Positions 8,366-17,178 of a DNA stretch of 48,554 nt are shown one piece after another. How positions within the stretch are numbered: the first letter of the stretch is position 1; every line of letters begins with the position of its first letter. This stretch comes from CAVZKK01 sp964573475 (GTDB lineage Archaea > Thermoproteota > Bathyarchaeia > Bathyarchaeales > Bathycorpusculaceae). The position numbers and the translations under genes are program-made. The stretch lies in NCBI GenBank assembly GCA_964573475.1, contig CAZNJT010000001.1, positions 1 to 48,554 of the forward strand. The letters run 5' to 3'. The notes beneath the pieces are model-generated. The model did no database searches and was not told where the DNA came from. It was given only the letters and a program-made list of their open reading frames with translations.

Positions 8366-9244
8366 CTATAACAATAACCAATGAATAAACAAGGCAGCAA
8401 AAGTTGAAACAGCCACCAAAAGTGAGATTATCACAACTACCTGCCGCTCAGTCAAGTAACGACGATGAGTAATAAGGGTAATCAGACTCCTTCTATGATC
8501 CGAAAACAGCTTTTTACCATCAAAAGAGACAGAAGCCCTAGCTCTAAAAAAGAAATAATTCAGCAAAATTAAAGAAGAGTTAAATATGTAAGGCAGAATG
8601 GAAATCAGCAGAACAGTTTTGGTATCTGAAATAATCGCAAAAGCAGCCAAAGTTATTCCAATGGCGAAAGATCCTATATTGCCAACGAAAATTTTGCCCT
8701 GAAAATTAAAAAAGCCGAGCAAAAGCCACACGATTAAAGGAGCGTATAATAGGGCCGCATTCGATCCTGAGACAGCCATCAGCCCAATCATAACTATTGC
8801 TGGACATATTGTTTCTAAACCATTCAATCCTCCAAGCTGATTCACAGTATTCGTAGTGATGGTCACAATAAGCGGAATAATTGCGAAATAGTAGGCAGGG
8901 CCAAAATCGATTGTTCCAAGGAAGGGAATTGTCATATATGTGTGCACCCATGGAAGTCTGGTGGCTAACGAAATAAGTGGTATCGCAGCTACTAACGGAA
9001 AGAAAGCCTTATAACGCCACCGCAAATCCATCCAATCATCAAGCAAACCCATAAAACCCCCAAATAAGATGCAAACAGCCAAAGTTAAAGCTGCAGAAAC
9101 ATTATTGAATGTTTCAATCTCTGCTGGTTGAAAGTAATACAACAGGAAGAGATATGTTACGCTAGCTAGAACGTATATTACACCTAAACCGTTTGGAATT
9201 AAAGGCTTGTTTGGCTTATGATTGTCAGGGACTTTTGGAAACAA
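8366..9244 (-). CDS. GPT/Alg7-MraY-like polyprenyl-phosphate HexNAc-1-phosphate transferase
   Basis: A polytopic membrane enzyme that would put GlcNAc-1-phosphate or a related sugar on dolichyl phosphate, the first lipid-linked step of N-glycan assembly. Visible family elements: the KPLIPNGLG loop, the Asp-Asp pair in GGFMGLLDDWMDLRW, NTVNQLGGLNGLE (the N...NGL loop) and VGNIGSFAIG. Eight or so hydrophobic segments follow. The TTG at 9244 is preceded by a stop codon six bases upstream in the same frame, with AGAGGT at a good spacing, so this start is forced. As a result the protein begins at the loop that normally follows the first transmembrane helix. It lies 20 bp downstream of aglB in the same direction, which supports the glycosylation role. 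Confidence 0.75.
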   Translation of the reverse strand: MFPKVPDNHKPNKPLIPNGLGVIYVLASVTYLFLLYYFQPAEIETFNNVSAALTLAVCILFGGFMGLLDDWMDLRWRYKAFFPLVAAIPLISLATRLPWVHTYMTIPFLGTIDFGPAYYFAIIPLIVTITTNTVNQLGGLNGLETICPAIVMIGLMAVSGSNAALLYAPLIVWLLLGFFNFQGKIFVGNIGSFAIGITLAAFAIISDTKTVLLISILPYIFNSSLILLNYFFFRARASVSFDGKKLFSDHRRSLITLITHRRYLTERQVVVIISLLVAVSTFAALFIHWLLL

Positions 9245-9264
9245 AATTCAAACCTCTGCAATTC

Positions 9265-11532
9265 CTAGTGGTCTAGATTATATTTTGCATAGTCTACTTC
9301 ATATAGGCATACCAACGCGTCCAGATATACAGTCTCTCCTGTTGATTGTATTGTTCCTAGCGTGGCTACCTCGCCTCCGAAGAAGTGTGGGTTCTTGAAA
9401 TATAGAAGTGTAGGAGCAGTGTAATAATCTGCTCCTAGTTGATAACTTTTTGCGTTCTCCATCAATTTGTAAATTGTCGTTGCGTTCTCTCCTGTATCCC
9501 ACCATTGGAACACGCTTGCTGTGGCATTTCCAAACGTGTTGTATTGTCCTGTGCTATTCGTCCACTCTTCATATTCCCATACACCCCATTCTTGCGCGTA
9601 TAATTCCCGAACTGTTCTGGACGAGTTGGCGATTCTAGCCATCCACATCCACTTTCCTTCATCTCCTCCAACTGGATAATCTTGACCCGTGCTAGCAAAT
9701 GTTGTGAACACCAGAATGTAAGCAGGGGGTCCATGAGGACCGTTAAACTGTTCTTTAAGTATCCTTACTGCTTGTGTTTCATTCGACATGTATACTCTGC
9801 CTACTAGCCCTATTTGCGTACTGTTTATTGTGGCGTTATCACAAAGGGTTGTCACATTGCCGAGGATTGTTAGCCAATATCCATAGTCCCACCAGCTACA
9901 AACAGCGGTCGTAGGTGAAAGATTACTTTTCATCCATTCCAACGCGTCCATCCACGCTCTTACAGGCTCGTTAGGTACTAGTGAGAGGCTGGCCGCTGTA
10001 ATGGTGATTGGACTGTAGGCTTGCGTATATACTCTGGGCACGCCCCCAGTTTGAGGTGAAAAGGCGAAGTTTGTCATTAGGATAAGGAATATTAAGAAAA
10101 GGGTGGTCCCGCTGAACTCTTTTCCAACATGTTCCAAACTATACTTCTTTTTCGTAAAGATTTTCGGCGGTTCTTTCAACAATGTGTTAAACGGTTTTAA
10201 TATTCCTATTATTCCAATAGCTGCTAGAAGACCAAAGGCCGGAGCTACAAGTACGAGCAATCGTACCATGGAACCGGCAAAGTAAAGAGATGTTAGACCA
10301 AAAATTAAGAGAAATAGGTTTCGATTATTAAGATTTCTCAAAATGAAAAAAAAGCCTGTTATAAAGAATATTATTCCTATGCCAAACTCGTAATATATGG
10401 AACCCCAAGCCGAAATTCTCTGTTCAGCCACAGACTCTATAAGCGAAGAGCCCGAACGCGCAAGTGGGTCAAGAACTGAAATGAACTTTCCACCTATGTT
10501 TCGTATGTAACCTAGCTGCCAAAGCACCCCAAAACCACTAATCAGCAAAACCAGAAAAACTATGATAAAAATGCTCCTCCATTTCGCAGATTTCAAGACT
10601 CGAACAACTTCACAGAGACAGAGCACTACAAATACTCCTGCAATCGCCAAAATGGCAGTTGTGGTAAGATAGCTAGGTGCAAGTCTGGGAACATTTATCG
10701 CAATAAATAACCCTAACCCGAACGTCAAACTATATGACAAAAGCAACCGTTGCGTGTATCTTTTAAGCATAATCAACACAAAAACAAAGAGAACCGTAAG
10801 GCCGAGAGGGTAGTATGCGGCACCCCATCCAGCACAGAAATATCCTAAGGTCAATCCGGAGCCAATCGCATATTTCGCAGACGAGGACAGAGGCCTGTTT
10901 TCTTCAATCGCTCTTAAAAACAAGAATGCGAACACCAAGAGCGCGAATATTCCGATTGTTTCGTCGTCGAAAAATCCTAGGGATGTTCGCTGAATGTAAG
11001 AAGGACTTAAAGCTAAGAAAAGGGCCGCCAATAGTCCAATGGGCTTTCCACCAATGTCCTTGCCCAAAAAATAAATCACTAAGCAAGCCAGCATACCCAT
11101 TATCGCTGGAAAAAGTGCACAGAAATCCATCAGTTGAATGTTTACACCCAGCACTGAAATTATTTCATAGAAAATCGCTGCCGTAAAAGGTAACCCTGGA
11201 TACCCTGTTGTTGCGCGTATTCCACCTGGGTACCAGCGTTGTGTATCATTCCACCCCCCGGGGGGTGGCAAAGCCCATGAAATGAACCCGTTTTTTATTA
11301 CATATTCTGTGAAACGATATTGAAAGTAAGGATCAAACTCTGAGAGGTGCATTGAGCCGGCTTGTATTTCCCATTTTATTGGGAATATGCGTATAATGAA
11401 AGCTATAAAAAGTATGAGTAACAATGCTGAAAAAGTCAATATTGACCCATGGCTTATTTTAATTCGCAGCTTTCCTAAGCTTTTCAGACCGTTAACAATG
11501 TGTTCTTTTGATAGGATTTCTTTAATCCTCAT
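9265..11532 (-). CDS. aglB: Oligosaccharyltransferase AglB/STT3
   Basis: Catalytic subunit that moves the lipid-linked glycan onto Asn of N-X-S/T sequons outside the membrane. The N-terminal half has about 12-13 membrane helices; the first external loop carries the metal-binding acidic motif SEFDPYFQYRF. The C-terminal soluble domain contains the signature CSWWDYGYWLT (near residue 545), the WWDYG sequon-binding motif. The domain itself has several N-X-S/T sites. Length 755 residues is within the archaeal range. The gene has its own TATA-like element about 85-90 bp upstream and is followed 20 bp later by the GPT-like transferase, so the two probably form a short glycosylation operon. An OST3/6-like protein is encoded about 4 kb away. 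Confidence 0.95.
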   Translation of the reverse strand: MRIKEILSKEHIVNGLKSLGKLRIKISHGSILTFSALLLILFIAFIIRIFPIKWEIQAGSMHLSEFDPYFQYRFTEYVIKNGFISWALPPPGGWNDTQRWYPGGIRATTGYPGLPFTAAIFYEIISVLGVNIQLMDFCALFPAIMGMLACLVIYFLGKDIGGKPIGLLAALFLALSPSYIQRTSLGFFDDETIGIFALLVFAFLFLRAIEENRPLSSSAKYAIGSGLTLGYFCAGWGAAYYPLGLTVLFVFVLIMLKRYTQRLLLSYSLTFGLGLFIAINVPRLAPSYLTTTAILAIAGVFVVLCLCEVVRVLKSAKWRSIFIIVFLVLLISGFGVLWQLGYIRNIGGKFISVLDPLARSGSSLIESVAEQRISAWGSIYYEFGIGIIFFITGFFFILRNLNNRNLFLLIFGLTSLYFAGSMVRLLVLVAPAFGLLAAIGIIGILKPFNTLLKEPPKIFTKKKYSLEHVGKEFSGTTLFLIFLILMTNFAFSPQTGGVPRVYTQAYSPITITAASLSLVPNEPVRAWMDALEWMKSNLSPTTAVCSWWDYGYWLTILGNVTTLCDNATINSTQIGLVGRVYMSNETQAVRILKEQFNGPHGPPAYILVFTTFASTGQDYPVGGDEGKWMWMARIANSSRTVRELYAQEWGVWEYEEWTNSTGQYNTFGNATASVFQWWDTGENATTIYKLMENAKSYQLGADYYTAPTLLYFKNPHFFGGEVATLGTIQSTGETVYLDALVCLYEVDYAKYNLDH

Positions 11533-11614
11533 TTCGAGTCCATCTCTCTACAAGATTATTGAAGTGTTTTATTTCCCTTGCGGTTAACGGATGTTTTACA
11601 TGAAATATGTCAAT

Positions 11615-11622
11615 CTTATATA
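11615..11622 (-). promoter_or_regulatory. TATA-like element upstream of aglB
   Basis: TATATAAG on the minus strand, preceded by the purine-rich GGAAAGG that could serve as BRE. It lies in the 138-bp space between gcvT and aglB, so aglB probably has its own promoter. The distance to the start codon implies a leader of roughly 60 bases. Confidence 0.5.
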
Positions 11623-11670
11623 CCTTTCCAAAAATGAATAAAAAGCGAAACTAGAATGATTTCTGATATT

Positions 11671-12816
11671 TCATGTTGTGGTTTTTCGCTTGTAACCATA
11701 ATTTTCAGCATCATAAAACGGAAAAGGCACAATTTTTCCCTTTGCCAGCTTATCGCGTATCTTCACGTTAATAATGTTTCCCTCTTGGGCTTGAGAAGTT
11801 TGAATATAAGCCATTCCTACGCCACATTTAAGCAGTGGCGAAAATGTTCCACTTGTTATGTGTCCTATATTTTCACCTTTATCGCTGTAGATTTCATAGC
11901 TTGGTCGTGGTATTCCCTGTTCGATTATCCGTATTCCGACACGTTTGCGTTTAATTCCTTCATTTTTCTGTTTCAGCAGTGCCTCCTTTCCTACGAAGTT
12001 TTCCTTCTGGAATTTCACTACAAAACCCAGCGCCGCTTCTAAAGGAGTCGTGTTTTCATCGATGTCGTTTCCATATAGACACATTCCAGCTTCAAGCCTT
12101 AACGTGTCTCTTGCTCCCAATCCGCATGGTTCTATTCCGAAGGTTTTACCAGCTTCGAGAATGGCATTCCACAACTTTACAGCGTTATCTGGATTTGCTA
12201 ATGAGGCTTCCCATATGAAAACTTCGAATCCATCCTCGCCTGTATACCCTGTTCGAGAGAGAAAAACATCTACATTTGCCAATCGTGAATGGGCACATTT
12301 GAATCGTTCAATTTTGCTTAAATCTTCTGTGGAAATTTTTTGAAGGGTTTTTTCGGCGTTTGGACCCTGAACTGCGAACATTGCGACGTCATCTGAAATT
12401 TCTTCGATTTTTACGTTGAAGCTTTTAGCATTTGTAACCAGCCAATTGTAGTCTTTTTCTCTATTGGTTGCGTTGGAAACCATCATGAACTTTTCCTCTT
12501 CCAACCGGTATATTACAAAGTCATCTATTATACCGCCGTTTTCATTACACATGACTGAATATTGGGCACTATTAGGCGACAGCCTAGAAACATCGTTTGT
12601 TATTACGTAGTTTAAGAAATGTTCAGAGTCAGCGCCTTTGATTATTACCCGTCCCATATGGGAGATATCAAAAATGCCAACGCTGTTCCGCACTGTCAAA
12701 TGTTCGGGTATTACGCCCTTATACCATAGGGGCATTTCAAAACCAGCAAAAACCGTCAATTTCGCCGTTCGCTGATGCATCTCATAGAGTTGGATTCTAT
12801 GAATTTTTTCTGCCAA
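11671..12816 (-). CDS. gcvT: Aminomethyltransferase, T-protein of the glycine cleavage system
   Basis: The T-protein takes the aminomethyl group from lipoylated H-protein and passes the one-carbon unit to a tetrahydropterin, releasing ammonia. At 381 residues it is full length. Recognisable parts include HQRTAKLTVFAGFEMPLWY at the N-terminus, SVGIFDISHMGRV, VQGPNAEKTLQ, RTGYTGEDGFEVFI with the folate-site glutamate region, and GLGARDTLRLEAGMCLYGND. The start is TTG at 12816. A zinc-ribbon gene lies 25 bp upstream in the same direction and may share the transcript. GcvH is in this window at about 39 kb; GcvP subunits are not. The archaeal one-carbon carrier could be tetrahydromethanopterin or folate; sequence does not tell. 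Confidence 0.93.
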   Translation of the reverse strand: MAEKIHRIQLYEMHQRTAKLTVFAGFEMPLWYKGVIPEHLTVRNSVGIFDISHMGRVIIKGADSEHFLNYVITNDVSRLSPNSAQYSVMCNENGGIIDDFVIYRLEEEKFMMVSNATNREKDYNWLVTNAKSFNVKIEEISDDVAMFAVQGPNAEKTLQKISTEDLSKIERFKCAHSRLANVDVFLSRTGYTGEDGFEVFIWEASLANPDNAVKLWNAILEAGKTFGIEPCGLGARDTLRLEAGMCLYGNDIDENTTPLEAALGFVVKFQKENFVGKEALLKQKNEGIKRKRVGIRIIEQGIPRPSYEIYSDKGENIGHITSGTFSPLLKCGVGMAYIQTSQAQEGNIINVKIRDKLAKGKIVPFPFYDAENYGYKRKTTT

Positions 12817-12841
12817 AATTTTTCACTCCTCCGCCAACATC

Positions 12842-13042
12842 TTATTTTATGGGCTTTACTTCGACATTAATGGGTATGAGTGCAAGTTTCTTGCCGCACT
12901 TTGGACATTTCCCATTATGTTCATGTAAAATTTCATCGGGTGGCCTTAGTTCAGCACCATCATATAAAACGTAGCCACATTGTTGACATATAACACGTTG
13001 GGGCAAATCAATACACTCCACACAACGGTAAGGAATAAGCAT
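12842..13042 (-). CDS. Small zinc-ribbon protein
   Basis: A 66-residue protein with three Cys-X2-Cys knuckles: RCVECIDLP, ICQQCGYVLYDG and GKCPKCGKKLALIP. Two of them can form one zinc ribbon; the third may form a second site with His residues in LHEHNGKC. No further domain is present. It is not recognised beyond the zinc-ribbon fold, which in archaea occurs in RNA-polymerase-associated and ribosome-associated factors alike. It lies directly upstream of gcvT in the same direction, which may be simple co-transcription rather than a functional link. Confidence 0.7.
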   Translation of the reverse strand: MLIPYRCVECIDLPQRVICQQCGYVLYDGAELRPPDEILHEHNGKCPKCGKKLALIPINVEVKPIK

Positions 13043-13167
13043 CTACGGCATATTTATTGGTTTGCTAATCAAAATTTGCCACCCCACAATTCGACACAAA
13101 ACTTTAATTTTAGATAATGCTTAATTCTGGAAACCATTTCCATTACGCCTACATAGTTTGTGTAAGC

Positions 13168-15267
13168 ATGGAAAAGTACACGCTAATCATCACTGAAAAG
13201 CCGGATGCAGCGCAAAGAATAGCCTCTGCCCTTGACGCACAAGGAAAAGCAAAGAAAATGGAGCATAACGGAGTACCATATTATGTGGCAAAACGGGATA
13301 AGGAGATAATTGTTGTTCCGGCTTTAGGACATTTATACACGGTTGCCGAAGAAAGAAGCGGAAGAAACCATTATCCCGTTTTCAGTTTTAAATGGGTGCC
13401 AAGATACGTCGCCGAGAGAGGTGCAAAACAAATTCGCACATGGCTTGAAACTATTTCAAAATTGGCAAATGACGCTGACATGTTTATTGACGCATGCGAC
13501 TACGACATTGAAGGAAGCATTATTGGATACTGCTTACTAAAATATGCATGCACTAACAAAGAAGGCATCTCAAAACGCATGAAATATTCCACCTTAACCA
13601 AGGAGGAACTAGAGAAATCCTATGCTGAAACGTTGCCACATCTGGATTTTGCCCTAATAGAGGCTGGACGCACAAGACATGAAGTTGACTGGCTTTACGG
13701 TATAAACCTTTCACGGGCATTAACAATAGCGGCGAGGGATTGGAGCGGAAAATACGCAACATTAAGCACAGGAAGAGTACAAGGTCCAACGCTCAGATTC
13801 CTCGTGGCTAGAGAAAAAGCAATCAGATGTTTCGTGCCAACCCCTTACTGGAGCATAAAAGCAGAAGCCGAAATAGCTGGTTCAATTTTCGAGGCGGGAT
13901 ATGAAAAGAAAATCATCGAAACCAAAATGGAAGCAAACACCATAGTTGACGTTTGCAAGGGAAAAAACGGCGAAACAGAGAAAATAGATGTTAAAAAATT
14001 CCAGCAAATGCCACCAACCCCCTTTGATTTAGGCGCTCTACAAAGCGAAGCCTACGGCCTCTTCGGCTATACGCCAATGCATACTTCAAACATCGCTCAA
14101 CGCTTATACTTAGACGCTTTAATCTCTTACCCGAGAACAAGTAGTCAAAAACTCCCGCCAGCAATAAATTATGAGGCAATACTAAAAAACCTAAACGAGG
14201 TTCCTGAATATAAGAAACTTACAGCGGAACTTCTTACAAAAACGGAATTGAAGCCCAATGAAGGAAAGAAAGAAGACTCGGCACATCCAGCCATATATCC
14301 AACTGGAAACTTGCCAGAAAGGGTTCTAGAAACCTCTGAAAGAAACATTTGGGACCTTGTCGTTCGAAGGTTTATGGCGGTTTTTGGTGAACCAGCCATA
14401 AGGCAAAGCATCAAAGTCTGCATCAATGTAAATGGGCATCGCTTTTACCTACGGGGAAGACAAACTTTAAGGGAAGGTTGGCTACGCTTCTATGGACCTT
14501 ACGTAAGGTCAGGAGAAGTTTTATTGCCCCCAATAGAAGAGGGACAAGCAATCAACATCAAAAAAGTGATTTTAGAAGATAAGTTCACTAAACCGCCGTC
14601 ACGATATAATCCGAGTAGCCTCCTTAAAAAAATGGAAGAAGCAGAAATCGGAACAAAAGCTACAAGGGCTGGTATTATACAGACACTCTATGACAGAAAA
14701 TATGTTAGAGACGAAAGAATGATTGTAACAGATTTAGGTTTCGAGGTTCTCGAGGTTCTGAAAAAATATTGCCCAACGGTTGTTTCAATGAAACTGACAA
14801 AAGAACTTGAAGAAAAGATGAATAAGATTCAGATAAACGGCGAAAAAAGAGAAAATGTCCTTCTAGACGCTGTTGAAATCCTTAAACCCGTAGCAGAGGA
14901 GTTAAAAGGCAAGGAGAAAATAATCGGCGAACAACTAAGCAACGCCATAAAAAGAGCAAGACTTGAAGAAGGAACCATTGGCATTTGCCCGATTTGTAAC
15001 ACTGGAAAACTCATGATGATATATTCGAGAAGAACTGGCAAACGTTTCGTTGGATGCACAAACTACTTCAAAGGATTATGCAAGGCATCATTCCCACTTC
15101 CGCAGAAAGGCACTGTAAGACCACTTGGAACGAACTGTCGTGGATGCGGTTGGCCTACAGTTCAGGTTCGAATAAAGGGAAGACGTCCGTGGACGCTGTG
15201 TTTCAATCCAAAGTGCCCATTGAAAGAGGAAAGGAGGAAAAGAATTGACCTGCAAAATATGCAGTAG
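13168..15267 (+). CDS. topA: DNA topoisomerase I (type IA) with C-terminal zinc ribbons
   Basis: Relaxes negatively supercoiled DNA through a tyrosine-linked single-strand break. The Toprim domain opens with LIITEKPDAAQRIASALD and has the acidic motif ACDYDIEGSIIGY. The catalytic tyrosine lies in ALISYPRTSSQKLP. The C-terminus carries two zinc ribbons: CPICNTGK with GCTNYFKGLC, and NCRGCGWP with CFNPKCP. I chose the ATG at 13168 because the homologous part begins at MEKYTLIITEKP; the upstream in-frame ATG at 13117 would add 17 unconserved residues. Length is about 699 residues. The end overlaps a small zinc protein gene by 23 bp, so the next two genes are probably in the same transcript. Confidence 0.94.
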   Translation: MEKYTLIITEKPDAAQRIASALDAQGKAKKMEHNGVPYYVAKRDKEIIVVPALGHLYTVAEERSGRNHYPVFSFKWVPRYVAERGAKQIRTWLETISKLANDADMFIDACDYDIEGSIIGYCLLKYACTNKEGISKRMKYSTLTKEELEKSYAETLPHLDFALIEAGRTRHEVDWLYGINLSRALTIAARDWSGKYATLSTGRVQGPTLRFLVAREKAIRCFVPTPYWSIKAEAEIAGSIFEAGYEKKIIETKMEANTIVDVCKGKNGETEKIDVKKFQQMPPTPFDLGALQSEAYGLFGYTPMHTSNIAQRLYLDALISYPRTSSQKLPPAINYEAILKNLNEVPEYKKLTAELLTKTELKPNEGKKEDSAHPAIYPTGNLPERVLETSERNIWDLVVRRFMAVFGEPAIRQSIKVCINVNGHRFYLRGRQTLREGWLRFYGPYVRSGEVLLPPIEEGQAINIKKVILEDKFTKPPSRYNPSSLLKKMEEAEIGTKATRAGIIQTLYDRKYVRDERMIVTDLGFEVLEVLKKYCPTVVSMKLTKELEEKMNKIQINGEKRENVLLDAVEILKPVAEELKGKEKIIGEQLSNAIKRARLEEGTIGICPICNTGKLMMIYSRRTGKRFVGCTNYFKGLCKASFPLPQKGTVRPLGTNCRGCGWPTVQVRIKGRRPWTLCFNPKCPLKEERRKRIDLQNMQ

Positions 15268-15478
15268 GGAAGCTGGCGAAAACGGTTATTGCGAGTTGCA
15301 CATGAAAGCCTATGAAAGCATCGTTAAAAAATATGAGCCTTGGAAAAGGGCATTGAAAATCTCTTGGAAAGAGTATTTAAGCGAGGTTGTTAAGAATCCT
15401 TTAACAGGAGAATGGGCTAAAGAAGTGGCGGAATATTTAATTAATAGTGGAGAAAAGCAAAATGTCACGAACGGTTAA
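15245..15478 (+). CDS. Small zinc-binding protein coupled to topA
   Basis: A 77-residue protein with an N-terminal knuckle CKICSREAGENGYCELH, which gives three cysteines and a histidine suited to one zinc ion. It continues with a helical, charged body (KKYEPWKRALKISWKEYLS). It starts with TTG inside the last codons of topA and overlaps the next membrane-protein gene by 17 bp, so translation of all three is probably coupled. I do not recognise a named family. The tight overlap with a topoisomerase suggests a nucleic-acid-related role, but this is only context. Confidence 0.65.
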   Translation: MTCKICSREAGENGYCELHMKAYESIVKKYEPWKRALKISWKEYLSEVVKNPLTGEWAKEVAEYLINSGEKQNVTNG

Positions 15479-15878
15479 GAAAAAAATCTCATCAATGTCT
15501 TATTCCTTAAACGGATTATACCGAAAAATTTCAACAATGAAACCATCAACTCTGATTCTTTCAATAATCACCATTGCTATCGCGATATTTTTGTTTGGCG
15601 GCGGTCTGTATAACTTAACAGTGAAGCCTTATTCAGCAGTTTATTCTCAAGGACGCTTCGTCTTAGTTTATCCAAGTCTCTCAGAACAATTTATAGCTGA
15701 CAGCGTTGCTGCCATAATTCTATACTCACTTGGCACCGTTGGATTAATAGCCATATATCAAAGCACAAAATACGCATATAAGCCAAGACAAGCCTACATG
15801 ATGTTTGCAGTAGGAACCGTTCTTCTACTATTGGCGTACATATTCCTTGAAGTTGAAATAAAAATTAAAACCGGTTAA
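15462..15878 (+). CDS. Three-helix membrane protein resembling the C-terminal part of OST3/OST6
   Basis: Predicted helices lie near residues 32-54, 84-104 and 113-133, with a short basic N-terminus and a 25-residue loop between helices 1 and 2. From helix 1 onward the pattern (GGGLYN, then PYSAVY, a Gly-rich turn, PSLSEQFIADSVAAIILYS) parallels the membrane part of human TUSC3/MagT1 around its QAQFVAESHIILV segment. It has the same order: helix, Pro-Tyr loop, Gln-Phe-(V/I)-Ala-(E/D)-Ser, helix. The thioredoxin domain of OST3/6 is absent. I recall these sequences from memory, so the match is a proposal. The start ATG at 15462 gives 138 residues. If correct, it would be an accessory subunit for AglB. 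Confidence 0.55.
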   Translation: MSRTVKKKISSMSYSLNGLYRKISTMKPSTLILSIITIAIAIFLFGGGLYNLTVKPYSAVYSQGRFVLVYPSLSEQFIADSVAAIILYSLGTVGLIAIYQSTKYAYKPRQAYMMFAVGTVLLLLAYIFLEVEIKIKTG

Positions 15879-15883
15879 TAAAT

Positions 15884-16399
15884 CTACCAAGGATTATTTT
15901 TTAAGCCAAGTTTGTACGCTGCAAAATTTGTTAACAAATGTATAGGAGGAGTTACAATTAGCACTGCTAGGATAAGCTCGGGAAACAAGTTTTTTAACGA
16001 AAAGAAAAATGAGAACAGAATTGCTCCAATTATGAAGTCAACCTGATCAATAACTGGCAACAGGTCACCAGGGGCAAGCCCAAGTCTTCTCTTTACAAAA
16101 GCGCCTGCTAAGTCTCCAAATAAAGCTCCCAAGGATAACAAGAAACCAGATAAAATAGAATATTCAGGGAAAAATACACCTTCTACTAAACCAACAGCGG
16201 TTCCAACAGCCAGTCCGGAAAAGAAACCTTGAAAGGTCTTGTTTTTCCCAAGAATTGGTTTTCCATCAAAAAATTTTTTTCCAAAATCTATAGGATAGCC
16301 CCCGCCGGTAATTACTGGTATGGCGTTTGCACAGTATGCTGGAAATATGAACTTTAATGCTTCAATAATTAGCTCTATTATTCCCATTTCCATAACCAT
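15884..16399 (-). CDS. carS: CDP-archaeol synthase
   Basis: Membrane cytidylyltransferase that activates unsaturated archaetidic acid with CTP, the branch point to archaeal phospholipid head groups. Family landmarks: YCANAIPVITGGGYPIDFGKK, the nearby LGKNKTFQGFFSG block, and LGLAPGDLLPVIDQVDFIIG, with about five hydrophobic helices. The ATG at 16399 is chosen because it overlaps the radB stop as TGATG and gives the normal length of 171 residues; upstream extension would run inside radB. Inositol-phosphate synthase in this window fits a CDP-archaeol plus inositol phosphate route to archaetidylinositol. Confidence 0.92.
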   Translation of the reverse strand: MVMEMGIIELIIEALKFIFPAYCANAIPVITGGGYPIDFGKKFFDGKPILGKNKTFQGFFSGLAVGTAVGLVEGVFFPEYSILSGFLLSLGALFGDLAGAFVKRRLGLAPGDLLPVIDQVDFIIGAILFSFFFSLKNLFPELILAVLIVTPPIHLLTNFAAYKLGLKNNPW

Positions 16400-17112
16400 C
16401 AATGAGTTGAATACTCGTGTATTCCTGTTTCTCCTATTTTTAAATGGCAAATTAGGGGCTGAACCTTTTTTGGACTTTTTTCCAAAATTGCCTTGATTAT
16501 TCCTGGGTTTTCGGTAGGTTTCATGACGATTATTGTGTCAGCCCAGAACTTTATGACCCTTGTGGCCACTGGTTCTATGCTTACGTGAGCCTCGTTGAAA
16601 ACGCTTCGCACTTGGCTTGTCATTAAAACAGCGATTTTCTGAGTTTTGGCAATCTGCGCTAACAATGCCATCTGCCTATTTAATTCACGATTTAGTTCAA
16701 ATGTTTTTTCTGGAAATTCTGCAATTTCGGCGCGATAAAGCGTTGTGATGGTATCAATAATTACGAGCCCGAAGTTTTTAGTTATATAATCTGTTAACTG
16801 GTCTATAACAAGTGTTTGTTCGCGGAAATTGTTTGGTTTCATCAGAATTATCAGCTCTGCAATTTCTTTGAATTTTTCAGAGGCCATCTGAGAAAGCCTT
16901 CTGCTGAAGAAAGTGCCGTCGCAATCTACAAATAACGTTTTATAACCTTTCCCCGCACAATTTATGGCACATTGTATAGCTAGGGTTGTTTTTCCAGTCT
17001 CTGCTTCCCCATAGATTAAGCTAACACTTTCAAATGGGATGCCTCCTTCTAGAATCTTGTCAATTGTCCTACAGCCTGTTGGAATCTTCTGTACCACGGT
17101 CACGCACATCAA
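16399..17112 (-). CDS. radB: RadB-type RecA/Rad51 paralogue
   Basis: A single-domain RecA-fold ATPase, 237 residues, without the N-terminal helix-hairpin-helix domain of RadA, which fits RadB. Walker A is GEAETGKT (residues 35-42); Walker B is LVIIDTITTLYR, followed by a RecA-core stretch LLAQIAKTQKIAVLMTSQVR. RadB assists homologous recombination and probably interacts with RadA and Hjc. The start is ambiguous among TTG 17112, ATG 17109 and GTG 17097; the last would best suit the TATA-like box at 17116-17122. It is translationally coupled to carS downstream. RadB is best known from Euryarchaeota; a related TACK paralogue such as aRadC is a possible alternative name. Confidence 0.8.
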   Translation of the reverse strand: MMCVTVVQKIPTGCRTIDKILEGGIPFESVSLIYGEAETGKTTLAIQCAINCAGKGYKTLFVDCDGTFFSRRLSQMASEKFKEIAELIILMKPNNFREQTLVIDQLTDYITKNFGLVIIDTITTLYRAEIAEFPEKTFELNRELNRQMALLAQIAKTQKIAVLMTSQVRSVFNEAHVSIEPVATRVIKFWADTIIVMKPTENPGIIKAILEKSPKKVQPLICHLKIGETGIHEYSTH

Positions 17113-17114
17113 CG

Positions 17115-17162
17115 AATATAAACCACGAAACTAATAATTTGTTTTGTGTTCAAACATATATA
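17115..17162. promoter_or_regulatory. Divergent promoter region between radB and the nuclease-kinase operon
   Basis: The 66-bp space holds TTTATATT on the minus strand (17115-17122), reading toward radB, and TATATA on the plus strand (17157-17162), 17 bp before the ATG at 17179. Both are in positions expected for archaeal promoters with very short or no leaders. Confidence 0.5.
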
Positions 17163-17178
17163 CAAATAGGAAAGCTAT

